Shown one piece after another: positions 26,701-34,759 of a DNA stretch of 64,000 bases. The notes beneath the pieces are model-generated. The model worked only from the letters and a program-made list of their open reading frames with translations, did not search any database and had not been told where the DNA came from. The DNA lies in the NCBI GenBank assembly GCA_030849465.1, contig JARVLF010000015.1:868001-932000 (forward strand), given 5' to 3'. Each line of letters begins with the position of its first letter. Position 1 is the first letter of the stretch. The DNA comes from Moesziomyces globuligerus. Lineage: Eukaryota > Basidiomycota > Ustilaginomycetes > Ustilaginales > Ustilaginaceae. Both the position numbers and the translations under genes were made by a program.

Positions 26701-29555
26701 TGGTCGAGCCGAGCCGCATGATTCAGGTGCCGCGGATTGCCCCTGCGCCCATGCCAGACCCAGACCATCGTCACCTCTATCGTGCCGACCTCACCAAGCT
26801 GCTTCCCGAGCCCGAGCCGAGCCTGGCTTTCTCCTCCGGCCAGCTCGCGCTCTTCTACGTCGGAGAGATGACCTACGAGCGAAGAGATCAGCTCGATTCC
26901 ACGCTGCCCACGCTGCTGCACGCCATCTTCCTTCACATCGATAGTCGGTCGGGCTTCGTGCGAGCGCAGGTGGTAGAGCTTTTCGAACAGCTGCTGCGAT
27001 GCGCCATCACGGTTGGTGTCAATGCTGCGAGCCACACAGCCGGTTCGGGTGCAGACTTCAGCACAACGGACCTCGATCGAGTGTCTTCTGCCAAGTCACA
27101 GGTGGAGCGGCTCTTTGCGCGACGCAACTTCGCCAGTTGGCCGGCAGAGTTGAGCGATGAGGCCGAGGATAGTCAGCAACGTATGCCGAAGAACCTGCTG
27201 ACGACAGCGCACGAAACGCTGGCCCTAATCGAGCCGTTCTTCCCCAGCTTCCGCCAGGACTGGGGCACCGTCGCGCTGACCTGGGCTGCATCCAATCCGA
27301 TCCGGCACATGGCGTGCCGATCTTTCCAGGTCTTCCGAGCGTTGCAGCCTGCGGTCACGCCGAGCATGATGGTGACGATTCTGGGCAGACTGGCAGACAC
27401 GGTGTCGGACCATAAGCCCGAAGTGCACCGCTTCACGCTCGAAGTGCTCTACGCGCTCAACCTTGTGGCTAAGCATTGCGAGCCGCTCAACCAAGAGTTC
27501 CTTGCCCAAACGTGGTGGGCGACGCTGGCTTGCCTCTCGACCATCAACGAGGCCGAGTTCGCCGAATCCGCGGCGATTCTCGACGAGCTGGTCCAGAGGC
27601 TCGACATCGGCTCTCCAGACACCATCGCTCTGCTGGTGCAGACGTGTCCAGAGGGGTGGGAGGGCGATGTGGGCGTGCTTCGCATCCTCGTCTCTCGTGG
27701 ACTGCGTTCGTCCGAGACGTCAGCACCGACGTTCCGACTGATGTCCAGGCTGGCAAAGTGCCGCGATCCGGCGCTGATCGACATCGACGATCGATGCAGG
27801 CTCGGCTATCTCTTCGTTGCGGCATTGCCGTGGTTCCTACAGATCACCGAGGAGAGCTTGGCGACAGCCGGCGGGACGGTGACTAGTAAGAACGACCCTC
27901 GGGCAGCCACTGCCTCTTCAAATGGCACCAAGAAGGCAGGCCCTGACGTGGTCAACCGCTCCAGCAAAGGCTTCGCGGAACCGACAGGACCAGCTCTTTC
28001 AGCCAAGGACACGCAGCTGGCTTTCGAGATGGCCGCCGATCTGGCTGCGATGGCCGCGCGACTCGAGATGCGCGACCTAGAACGCGTCGCCACGTCGATA
28101 GCGCGATCGCGCTTCCGCACCAAGGACGATCTGGTGCGCCAGGCGGTCAACTGCATCCGGTCGCACTACTTGCCTGAGCACGGTCCGGAATTGGCGGTGC
28201 TGCTGCTCGGTGTGGTGCTGAATCGACACGAGTGGATGCGCAAGCAAGCGATGCAGGTGCTCAAGATCTTCTTCCAGGCGCTCGACACGCGCAATCATGC
28301 CGCTTTCAGCAACCTGGGCTCCGAGCTGCTCATGCCGCTGCTGCGACAGCTTTCCACGCCGCTATCTGCTCAAGCGCTCGAGGTGTTGGACGAGCCGATT
28401 GTTGTGCACGGCGGACCGGCTGCCAACCAGATCCTTCGCATGAGTCTGCAGTGGGGAAACATGATGCCGAGCGGGCAGGCACGCGAACTGGTGCACGACG
28501 CGTCGATCTTTGGCCCGCCGCTCGAGACGGGCTGGGCCGTGGCGGATCCGCAGGACATGGCGACTCGCACGCGCATCAATTTGCAGGCGCTGGTCAAGAT
28601 GTGCGAGCGCACGCTCGATCTGATCCCGACGGGCGACAACGTCAACTTTGTCGTGGACGATGCGTACGACAGTACGGCCGAGGGCGACGGCGCCGGGTTC
28701 GCGCTGGATGAGGCGCCCGGTGTGGGCGGGCCGAACGAAGATGTGCCTGCGGCGAGCCTGGGCGACATTGTCAACCAGCTGCACGACCTGTCGTCGTTCT
28801 TTGGCGACGATCCGATGTCCAAGAGCCGGCAGGCCTCAGTCATGTGGCGCGACTCGCGCCTCGATCGGTCCGGGTCGATGCGGCTCGCTGCAGGTCTCGG
28901 ACGGGTTTCATCGACACGGTCGAATGGGATGGCGGGCGGCGGAACATTGCGCGGGCTGCATTACAGCCGACAGGTTTCGCCAAATCCGACCGTGGTGCCG
29001 GAATCGCACGGCGGTACGGCCGGCCGCTCGGCGTCGTTGCTGCGATCGCGCCGAGCGAATGGGCAGGATGCGGGTGACGAGAGCGGACGGGGGGCGGGGT
29101 CGCCCGCCGTATCGGGAGCGTCGATGGGCCGCTCGGCAAGCACGCTCTCGGGGCGCAGCGAGGAGACGGGCTCCAGCAGATCACGCGCGCAGATCGCAAA
29201 GATCCTCGCCAGGTCAACCAGCCGCGACAGCCCGCCTGCGACGCTGCGCGGCGGGCGTGCTGCAGGCGTGGTGGAAGGAGACGCCACAGAGTCTGGAGGT
29301 GCAAGAGGCCGTTCCGACAGCCTCGACCAGCTGTCGGAGACCAGTTCCCAGCAGCAGGTGCGCGGTCCGACGGGACCCGGGCGACGACCCCAGTACGTGG
29401 CGCACCAACAGAAGGCCTCGTCGTCCTCGGCCGCCTCGTCTGTCCTCGCCTCGCCCTACTCGGCGCATGCCTCGCGCCGCAACGGCACGGCAGCTTGGAT
29501 GTCCGCGACACAGGCCAAACCCAACACCCCCAGTTGGAGGCAGAACGAAGACTAG
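20748..29555 (+). CDS. TAO3: Furry/Tao3/PAG1-like cell morphogenesis scaffold
   Basis: An intron-free ORF of 2935 residues starts at ATG 20748. Residues 1-470 are Ser/Pro/His-rich and disordered. From about 476 (DYALNILMSRFITLASAKVK) to about 1100 it resembles the MOR2-PAG1/Furry N-terminal HEAT-like domain. More helical repeats follow, and a conserved C-terminal block at about 2160-2310 (FPSFRQDWGTVALTWAASNP) is typical of the family. Residues ~2640-2935 are a Ser/Arg/Gly-rich tail. Tao3/Mor2/Furry proteins scaffold the NDR kinase (Cbk1/Orb6; Ukc1 in Ustilago) in the RAM network, controlling polarity and septation. Two HxRxxS motifs, the Cbk1 consensus, lie at H115-S120 and H1431-S1436. The reading frame is remarkable for its length without an intron. 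It converges on the next gene with 133 bp between stops. Confidence 0.92.
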   Translation: MQVVIPDLDDKQLFAPARHNQAPTTPAAPSPAHQSARASLEDNPPSSSRTLHDITTAVPGPSNWAEQQYVYAQSASYANDNAAANGLQSSSQSPIYPHFSANASGPFRGAALGWHGRSGSATSDSSAGGFGGLNIRMQSNSSNLAHSHSELEPSASSSSAFYAPYASSATHEPASPAVRAPSKKPSFLSLRSQTRAQQHDAEPMPHDLWPTTPREPPRLDIPASASDAGDLTAGYRSGLSTPRPPPPAPHFPFQPQHASSPGVHSPPERSLPFARDRSESFASSPSRPAGHNTTSSRSSRYHHAPTASYHSDSHFSVGGMSSSASSAAYPYAGSVTDLPPVPPLPISSDSIYADMPVTPGGHTNNAAFHLPRAMASSASLDHSEPGSSPNKPTSHPLREDDGFARPPRTFDDADDTSSGEHAQWGGNQRSRRKPANIATGRGQSSAPPRPNALAISLGAEGLGQLPAGIGSPDPQAPVDYALNILMSRFITLASAKVKRALDSAQDADPRMLTALSAEEDALFDSVCDSLAHISRKGAASVVRSLFRWKTVTVESDIDADLVRRHLAAVPSAGASAVGTREVAAYLARRKELFAIFLASNALLVIARTLARDSLGEAHAAEIEEQTFTMLITCTREKDKDRALPRPIAQILDACFESVSKLIGEMSRTRFVSISDRFVEILEQSTKAPASKNVEDLLVAAIHSLRHLKITVYPMELFEEGADFVDVLARHFALCHGTRIKSSFAEAFAYLMLPVAQSASAEVNHPTWTKAIDTIWPRMTAMTTKPRYWPVAYPLQVTLLAVSPEEKLASNWFTCVEAGVVKLKDRMNRPVVLNAAMRLVWAYAFRCHESHTNTHKKLEAFFRIWFPANRRSVYPSDSSPDPFIMMVHYALYRHFDFGRELMLNFLCHSALGGSTLSLQSDVLSSQRMTIAIRAILLTLDAHVRGESPPFPCSADFHHFDFDTLPEGSGDELPESFKFPKTEIGEAQTQFNDLIGKIALLCDHQISDMTVFDVRTHLFARSSHNAAASASERAILERDGYTCRYHRAAMLMAAYPRENQPHADLLRACFESWPRCLSPNISLSSVLGVLFRAHFSADPDLSRASARALRRIASQRPGGSSTVVSGFMRWIFRMDTTFWEIHPKQMLVMPKIEEAVRLWIDFLQIWLAELRTQNNQAEQGKGFEMERTSAWALMDEVEAYALFLLCSASRPLRFLAIEILRLIAVLDDAFLSSSRRAADDQARVQNEEEEPTRIVHLLDMPCQNFLDANDPHLSWHQINHLARWKSPDRSTSLKTIAESEREVEQSLWFRALPLFLRMSLERFPTTVAVFRSYITNRVLEMDHVAVYAADISNRAPANTLTSTTLSKSQAASAATASLHSSTSHASLRDAAAAGTAGPAEHQLMAQHWRYYVLALCTTTTSTEGSRGGVVGNHRRKSSEPENGERMISARDLFQKLVPFLASDNEAFQEAVVFALGNINENHYLALLETMQALNGTLTDDFRVRSVARTGLKRNRRLDRLRTALAHVLQLTAPHMEALDHLGNPKVVGIIHTWVKETFNFLTDREIRQDWEFHSLRRYFCGVTQHFFDGLAKRGQADVQFPFEIRLRMFRIFRDWHSYSTVSEDGRNKLANLLSAAADQQRDDRAKERAVKTLNYETQALSYQAGCAMASLCQGAISMVGGPAPAPMAGSSLEASSLLHWITSLFQTSDEKNHDLARKALRSLLVYNDQNAALIDNAVDRCITENDRALSKKSLFVTTAEVIIDKEDLSMPLHAVFCLGLVKLGHPDSSIRRKALSVLENCSRRYDESCTLDEYEVGVSSPLLAIYLRAQRDVNAHLAMHFDGLRTAMLSEFTRRLPLVDASRRATILGLLPEWLRGLVLHTAEPHLENFAAAPLEVVLYRSYLNLSNLFCLTVRYGDEHNFEIQEMWSSLVAASDDLQSADAVVSFLIDQGLHFRSEQVVNHSKRVVSCISHTLAGPHIFERLCAMVEPSRMIQVPRIAPAPMPDPDHRHLYRADLTKLLPEPEPSLAFSSGQLALFYVGEMTYERRDQLDSTLPTLLHAIFLHIDSRSGFVRAQVVELFEQLLRCAITVGVNAASHTAGSGADFSTTDLDRVSSAKSQVERLFARRNFASWPAELSDEAEDSQQRMPKNLLTTAHETLALIEPFFPSFRQDWGTVALTWAASNPIRHMACRSFQVFRALQPAVTPSMMVTILGRLADTVSDHKPEVHRFTLEVLYALNLVAKHCEPLNQEFLAQTWWATLACLSTINEAEFAESAAILDELVQRLDIGSPDTIALLVQTCPEGWEGDVGVLRILVSRGLRSSETSAPTFRLMSRLAKCRDPALIDIDDRCRLGYLFVAALPWFLQITEESLATAGGTVTSKNDPRAATASSNGTKKAGPDVVNRSSKGFAEPTGPALSAKDTQLAFEMAADLAAMAARLEMRDLERVATSIARSRFRTKDDLVRQAVNCIRSHYLPEHGPELAVLLLGVVLNRHEWMRKQAMQVLKIFFQALDTRNHAAFSNLGSELLMPLLRQLSTPLSAQALEVLDEPIVVHGGPAANQILRMSLQWGNMMPSGQARELVHDASIFGPPLETGWAVADPQDMATRTRINLQALVKMCERTLDLIPTGDNVNFVVDDAYDSTAEGDGAGFALDEAPGVGGPNEDVPAASLGDIVNQLHDLSSFFGDDPMSKSRQASVMWRDSRLDRSGSMRLAAGLGRVSSTRSNGMAGGGTLRGLHYSRQVSPNPTVVPESHGGTAGRSASLLRSRRANGQDAGDESGRGAGSPAVSGASMGRSASTLSGRSEETGSSRSRAQIAKILARSTSRDSPPATLRGGRAAGVVEGDATESGGARGRSDSLDQLSETSSQQQVRGPTGPGRRPQYVAHQQKASSSSAASSVLASPYSAHASRRNGTAAWMSATQAKPNTPSWRQNED

Positions 29556-29688
29556 CACCATCGACACAGATAGCAGTGCACGAATACGGACACTTTTTCA
29601 AGATGCATTTTTCGCTCGAATCGTGCAATGGCGCTGAGATGGAGCAGGATCTCTATGGGTGACGGTGAATCTCAAACATGGATGGCGG

Positions 29689-30384
29689 CTAGGATTCTTG
29701 TGTCGTCGAGTTGGCGCGCGCTTGCTTTTTGGCGCGCCACTCGCGGAGGCCCTTTTCGAAAGTGGCGAGGTCGGTTCCGGAGTGACCGACGAGGACGAAG
29801 TGGACGCCGAGTTTTCCGACTTCGGCGTTGCGGTGTTCGTCGTCGAAGAAGAGCATGTCGTCGAAGTCGATGCCCGAGTCGAGGTTGAGTTTTCTAAAGT
29901 GGGTGAGTTTGCTTCCTGGATAGATCTCGTGGTAGTCGAACAGGTCTATCGCTCTGACCACGCTGGGTTCTTCTCCTGTCAGGATGTTGGAGTCCTGGAC
30001 GAGGTGAAGACCTGTGAGCGCTTGACGTGCTGCGGTGGGAGCTGATGTTCGACTCGCCGATGCGATCGCGATGCCCCTCCTTCGAAGCCAGAACAAAATA
30101 GACGGCACGTGCGGAAAGAACCCAAGAGGCTGACCATTACGGTCGTGGACCTTGTTCAGATCATTCCCGCGACGCGTGAGAGGTGGATCGACGTGCGTAT
30201 CCACCCAGAGCGGCCACAGCGTGTAGTCGAGATCAAACACCACCAGCCCAGGAAGCGGTCCTTGGTTGAGCGCTTCGAGCGAAGCCTGCACGCGATGCGT
30301 CAACTCCGAATGCGTAAACGAAGAGGGTAAAGGCCCCGGTGGGGCGGGTGGTGACCGTGCACGCTTCCCGATCTTGCGAACCAT
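29689..30384 (-). CDS. Magnesium-dependent phosphatase 1 (HAD superfamily)
   Basis: The product is 231 residues from ATG 30384 (MVRKIGKRARS). The open frame continues upstream, but its outermost start is GTG. The HAD nucleophile motif VVFDLDYTLWPLW places D51 and D53. A motif II-like Ser/Thr lies in ASASRTSAP, a Lys in GSKLTHFRKL, and a motif IV-like DDMLFFDDEHRN carries the Mg-binding acids. Length and motifs match the MDP-1 / acid phosphatase-like family, which dephosphorylates phosphotyrosine or sugar phosphates (fructosamine-6-phosphate) in vitro. The physiological substrate is not established. It is tail-to-tail with TAO3 and shares orientation with PEX2. Confidence 0.88.
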   Translation of the reverse strand: MVRKIGKRARSPPAPPGPLPSSFTHSELTHRVQASLEALNQGPLPGLVVFDLDYTLWPLWVDTHVDPPLTRRGNDLNKVHDRNGQPLGFFPHVPSILFWLRRRGIAIASASRTSAPTAARQALTGLHLVQDSNILTGEEPSVVRAIDLFDYHEIYPGSKLTHFRKLNLDSGIDFDDMLFFDDEHRNAEVGKLGVHFVLVGHSGTDLATFEKGLREWRAKKQARANSTTQES

Positions 30385-30695
30385 ACCGAGCAACGTTGAA
30401 GAGAAGCGGTGAGTAGGATGGACGAGCAGAGCTGAGAAGCCACAAGCACACCAAGCTCGCCACATAAATTCGCCGACAGACACAGCAGCCTGCAGCTTGT
30501 GTGGAGGCGTGAATCACACTTTTCGCGTGTCAGCCAACTAGGCCTAACAAAATCAACTTGTGGGTCCCCTTTACTACCAGCTCAGAACCTCAGCCTTGCC
30601 CTCACCGCTGTGGCTCAGCCCCGGGCAAAGACACGGACAATGCGGCGATGCTGCCCTTTTGAGATTGTCTGATTAGGGTTACAATGGAAGCAAGC
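30385..30695. other. Short intergenic region between PEX2 and the MDP-1-like gene
   Basis: 311 bp containing the MDP-1-like gene promoter side (right of 30384) and the PEX2 3' end (left of 30696). Nothing else is seen. Confidence 0.55.
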
Positions 30696-32339
30696 TTATT
30701 CTTCGTCGTCGTCGTCCTCTTCGTCTTCGGTCTCTTGATCCCGCTGGGCTGGCTTGGGGGGCGCGGTCGCTCGCCGCGTCTGGCGAACGCGGATATTGCA
30801 GCGGAGACACTTCCAGCCCCTGCGGCCCTGATCGTCCTGTTCGTCAAGTTCGTCCTCCATCTCGTCGTCGAGCAGCTGCTTGGCGATGCACACGTAGCAG
30901 TAGCGATGCGCGCACGGCACGGTCTCGTACGGCGTGGTAACGATCGCGTCGGCATATGCGATGCCGTCCGGCGAGACACCGAGCACGGCGTTGCGAGCCG
31001 GATCAATGCCGCCTCCGCTGGTGGTGGCATTCAGCGGCTGTGATGCCGACCGGGTCCGGTTGGGAGCAAGCAGACCCGAGCTGGGATCGAGCGGATCAGA
31101 CGTTGGGATACCCATGCTCAGACCGCCCGTGCCGATCTTGGTCGGATCTCGGCTGAGACCGGACTGCGCCTCGAGGCGCTGGTAGCAGATGGCACACACC
31201 TCTTCTGGCAGCTGCGCATACGGCCCTTCGGTCTCGTCTCCCTGGTCGAGCGATGCCTTCTCTGACTCTGCGTCGGAGCGCGAGCCCAGCACCAGCTTGG
31301 CACCGGGCAGAGAGACGGCGTTGCGGTTGAACCTCGTACGCCCCGCAGCGTCCTGCCTAATTCCCAGGCGTCTGCTGAGGGCGAGTGGCAGGAAGCGGAA
31401 GACCACAGCGAGCAGCTTTGGATGCGTCGGAAGCTTCATGATGCGCCTGAAGAGGCGCTTCGGTCGGATGAGGGGGAGCAGGAAGAGGAGGAACTCGGTG
31501 AAGGCGTGCCACACGAGCTGTCGGTTGAGGAATTCGAACGACACGTTGCGGTTCATGGTGCGCTGCGAGTAGGTGAGACGCATGCCCAGCACGCGATCGG
31601 CCACGCTGCGGAACTTGCCGTCGGACAGGAAGACGGCAAAGTTGGCGAGGACGAGCGCGGACCAGACGCGCTGGGAGGCATCGGTGAGCTTCCAGAGGAG
31701 GCGACGGGGGTCGTTGTTGGGCATGTCCGAGTACGACAGCGACGTCATGTGGTCCTGCCATTTGGAGCCTAGATACGGGGCGATGATAGTCAGAAGCGGA
31801 TAGAGCGCGAGCTGTAAACGAGAAAGAGGCTGATCTCGGGCGGTGGACTGGAGCGCGCCACGGTGCGCCCACTCGTTGCGGTACTTGAGGTTCTGCAGCA
31901 TCGACCCGTACGAAGCGCCGCGATCGACGATGCTGAACTTGAAGAGCGCGAGCTTGAGCAGCAAGAGCAGCTCCGGCTCCAGGTCGGATGGAAGGGTGGA
32001 CTTGATGGTGCCCAACGCTTTCTTGACCGGGTCGAGAAGCAGCTCGGCGAGTTCGCGGTCGAGGAGCTCGGCATCCAGCTGGTTGACACGCTGGATCTTG
32101 AGGGTCGGCGTGGGGAAATGGTGGAGCGACGAGCGTATTGATGCGATCGAGGCGGTCGCGGCCTGCGATGCAGAGTGGTAGAACGGCGGCGGACCGGGGA
32201 TCTGGGCATCGGTCGCGTAGGGCTCGGACGCATGTGCTTGTGGCGACGGCGTGCCGGACGGTGGAATCGAAGGTGCGGATGAGGGCCCTGCGACAGGGCC
32301 GCCCTCAGCGCCCCCAGGTGGAGAGGAGTTGTTCGTCAT
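30696..32339 (-). CDS. PEX2: Peroxin 2, peroxisomal RING E3 ligase subunit
   Basis: A 547-residue single-exon ORF starts at ATG 32339. Residues 1-70 are Pro/Ser-rich. The Pex2 signature RVNQLDAELLDRELAELL starts near residue 85, followed by the hydrophobic helical membrane part (about 100-330) shared by Pex2/10/12. The C-terminal RING has C382-X2-C385, then a 90-residue loop, then C476-A-H478-X2-C481-X2-C484, and finally C511-X2-C514. The loop is much longer than usual. The tail after ~530 is acidic (ETEDEEDDDDEE). With Pex10 and Pex12, Pex2 forms the peroxisomal retrotranslocation channel and ligase that ubiquitinates the Pex5 receptor for recycling. It is divergent to the PEBP-like gene. 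Confidence 0.93.
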   Translation of the reverse strand: MTNNSSPPGGAEGGPVAGPSSAPSIPPSGTPSPQAHASEPYATDAQIPGPPPFYHSASQAATASIASIRSSLHHFPTPTLKIQRVNQLDAELLDRELAELLLDPVKKALGTIKSTLPSDLEPELLLLLKLALFKFSIVDRGASYGSMLQNLKYRNEWAHRGALQSTARDQPLSRLQLALYPLLTIIAPYLGSKWQDHMTSLSYSDMPNNDPRRLLWKLTDASQRVWSALVLANFAVFLSDGKFRSVADRVLGMRLTYSQRTMNRNVSFEFLNRQLVWHAFTEFLLFLLPLIRPKRLFRRIMKLPTHPKLLAVVFRFLPLALSRRLGIRQDAAGRTRFNRNAVSLPGAKLVLGSRSDAESEKASLDQGDETEGPYAQLPEEVCAICYQRLEAQSGLSRDPTKIGTGGLSMGIPTSDPLDPSSGLLAPNRTRSASQPLNATTSGGGIDPARNAVLGVSPDGIAYADAIVTTPYETVPCAHRYCYVCIAKQLLDDEMEDELDEQDDQGRRGWKCLRCNIRVRQTRRATAPPKPAQRDQETEDEEDDDDEE

Positions 32340-33471
32340 GACGTGACCAAGGGAGGAGGATTGGTGGTGGTGGATGCAAACATGATAGAGAAGAATGCAC
32401 GGTTCCCCGCATCCACGGTCTGGCCCAAGTTGAATGTGAGAAGTGTCGTCCGGGCGTCATGGGCTCGTTGTCTTGGCTTAGCCGATAGCCGGTTCCCGAG
32501 GACAGCACGCCAACAGCGTAGGTGTAACATTGCGCTAGCTCTTTTAAAGGTGTGGAAACTGCCGCCCTGACAGCTTCAACGTACAAAAAAGCGAAAAGTG
32601 CCAGCACAGAAGCGAGAAGACACGCTGCTGCTATGCCGCATGCTTGCCGCTACGCCCCGACTCTCCGGCTTCTCATTCCGGCTGCAATTTGACTGTCATG
32701 CCTTACTGTACTTTACACAGCCCGGGGCTCGGTCAGCCGGTCTTCCCTCTGGCAAAGGTGCCGAGCTGCGTCGAGGCGGTCTGTGAGCATACGCAGATGA
32801 TTCGGACGTGGGTTGGAGCCTGCAGCTCGGCATGGACACGCAAGAATGTGGCTCTGGTTCTGGCTCTGGCGTGTTCGCTGGCCGAGGGTGAGCGTCGTCG
32901 CAACTGCGGCGGAGAAGCGAATTGACGCGCCGATGCCGAACCACTGGAATGGGCGGCTTGCACTTGCAGATCCTTTCTCTTTTCAAGCCGTTCTGAAACC
33001 AACACTCACACTGCGCGATTCTGTGACTTTGTCCGCGCTGCGCGCATACGCCCCAGGTCTTGCTTGGCCTGCAGCTTCGCGCAGACTAGCTACCCCTAGA
33101 ATGGCAGGCACCTTTGCCCCTACTGGCCTCCCTCGGCGCTCGGCATTGTTCTTCGCAGTGTCAGCACCAGCAGAATGCGCTGAGCCCTTGCCGAGGATCG
33201 GCGACTTGCGTGCGCTCCCGAGCGTGAAGCACCGCAGTTTCCGCCCACGGTGCCACTCTTGCTGGCTCTGTGCTCGCCTCTCCTCACAAAAGGATTCCTC
33301 GAGAGCTTTCGTTTCATCCCATCGGCTGCTTGTCGTGTCTGCTACCTCGAGCCCGCTCTTGTCTCTTGTCCGCCATCATCCTCAACATCCTTGACTGCCC
33401 TTTCCTTCCCTCATCTCCACGTCCCATAGACACGTTCGTTCATTTGCTCTTTCTGTCCCTCCCACGCCAAG
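32340..33471. other. Divergent PEX2/PEBP intergenic region
   Basis: 1.13 kb. The last ~200 bp before 33472 are strongly C/T-rich on the plus strand (for example 33285-33470), a leader-like tract for the highly codon-biased gene that follows. I see no TATA box, repeat or RNA gene that I trust. Confidence 0.55.
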
Positions 33472-34371
33472 ATGTCTTTCTCCAAGACCTCGCTGCTCGC
33501 CACCGCCCTTGTGGCTATGGGCTCGGTTGTCTCTGCCCAGAGCAGCACCGCCTCGTACGACCAGGTCGCCCAGATCCAGCTCACCTTCCCTGCTGCTGAC
33601 CTCACCCCGACCCCTGTCCCCGCCGCCTGGCTCGACATCCAGGGCGTCCTCAACGTCACCTTCGGCGACGTCGCTGTCTCCAACATTGGCGACAAGCTCA
33701 CCGTCGCCCAGGTGCAGTCCGCGCCCACCTTCCGCATCAGCGGTCAGACCGCCGCCGCCTCGTCCAACTCGGTCTTCGGCGAGGGCAAGCTCTTCACCGT
33801 CGCCTTCCTCGACGCTGGTGTCGCCGGCAAGAACACCAGCACCGAGGTCTTCAACCACTACCTCGGCAACAACTTCACCTTTGATGCCTCGTCCGGCCAG
33901 CTGAGGAACCAGACGGCCGCTCGCGTCAACTACGGCGCCCCTCTCCCCGACACCAACGACGGCCCCCACCGATACATGCAGCTCGTCTTCCAGCAGTTTG
34001 AGAACTTCACCGCCCCCGCTACCCCCGCCGCCGGCGCCTCGATCTCCAGGCTCGAGCTCCAGAACTACTACCGCCAGGCCAACGGCGGTCTCGGCAAGAT
34101 CGTCGCTGCCAACTACATCCAGATCGAGGTCGGCAACGCGGCTGCCCCCAGCTCCACCTCGGCCGTCTCGCAGGCGAGCGTCACCGCACTCGCTGCTAGC
34201 AAGAGCAGCGCTGCGGGCGGTAAGGCCACCGGCTCCATGTCGGGCTCGGCTGCTGGCGCCTCCGGCACCACGGGCGGCAACAGCGCCGCCGCCCCTTCGC
34301 TCGGCTCGGTCTCCATGGCCGGCATCGTCGCTATGGGCTCCGCCGCTCTTCTCGGTGCTGCCATGCTCTAA
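33472..34371 (+). CDS. Secreted PEBP-like protein with probable GPI anchor
   Basis: A 299-residue ORF starts at ATG 33472 (context CCAAGATGTC). Residues 1-22 form a signal peptide (MSFSKTSLLATALVAMGSVVSAQ, cleavage near A22). Residues ~28-225 resemble a phosphatidylethanolamine-binding protein fold, with the conserved G164-P-H-R-Y168 anion-site motif (DGPHRYMQLVF). The usual DPDAP motif is not obvious. Several N-glycosylation sequons are present (NVT, NTS, NFT, NQT). The tail is Ser/Ala/Gly-rich and ends with a hydrophobic stretch (SMAGIVAMGSAALLGAAML) after small residues, as in GPI-anchored fungal proteins. Codons are almost all C-ending, which suggests strong expression. The function is unknown; a cell-surface lipid- or ligand-binding role is inference. 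Confidence 0.85.
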   Translation: MSFSKTSLLATALVAMGSVVSAQSSTASYDQVAQIQLTFPAADLTPTPVPAAWLDIQGVLNVTFGDVAVSNIGDKLTVAQVQSAPTFRISGQTAAASSNSVFGEGKLFTVAFLDAGVAGKNTSTEVFNHYLGNNFTFDASSGQLRNQTAARVNYGAPLPDTNDGPHRYMQLVFQQFENFTAPATPAAGASISRLELQNYYRQANGGLGKIVAANYIQIEVGNAAAPSSTSAVSQASVTALAASKSSAAGGKATGSMSGSAAGASGTTGGNSAAAPSLGSVSMAGIVAMGSAALLGAAML

Positions 34372-34759
34372 GCCAGTCTCTGATACAAGCCAACTCCCCT
34401 CCCATCTCTTCTCTTCCCTTACCATCTTGAATGCAACATGACCCCTCAGCCTCCAACCGCGTGACGTTGAAGCGTGAAGTGCGCAGCGAAAGCCTTGAGC
34501 AGCAGGGATGAGCGGGATTTGACAGCCGTGAAGCGAAAAAAATGACAGGCTTGTTAAATCTCTATTCAACCTCGGGCCAGCGGACGAATCCCCTGAGAAG
34601 AAATGAAGCTTCTTGGGCGCAGGCGAACGAGCCACGTCGGCAAAAGCAGAGGGGAAAGCCTCTGCGTGCGCGGCCTCGTCCGGATGAGGAGACTGTGACA
34701 CTGAGCTCTCGACCTCCCGCACCCACCATCACAAGCGCGCCTAACCCGCCCGATTCACG
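34372..34759. other. Intergenic region between PEBP-like gene and ERJ5
   Basis: 388 bp containing the 3' region of the PEBP-like gene and the promoter of the J-protein gene, both on the plus strand. An A-rich patch (CGAAAAAAATG) lies near 34535. Nothing else is seen. Confidence 0.55.
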
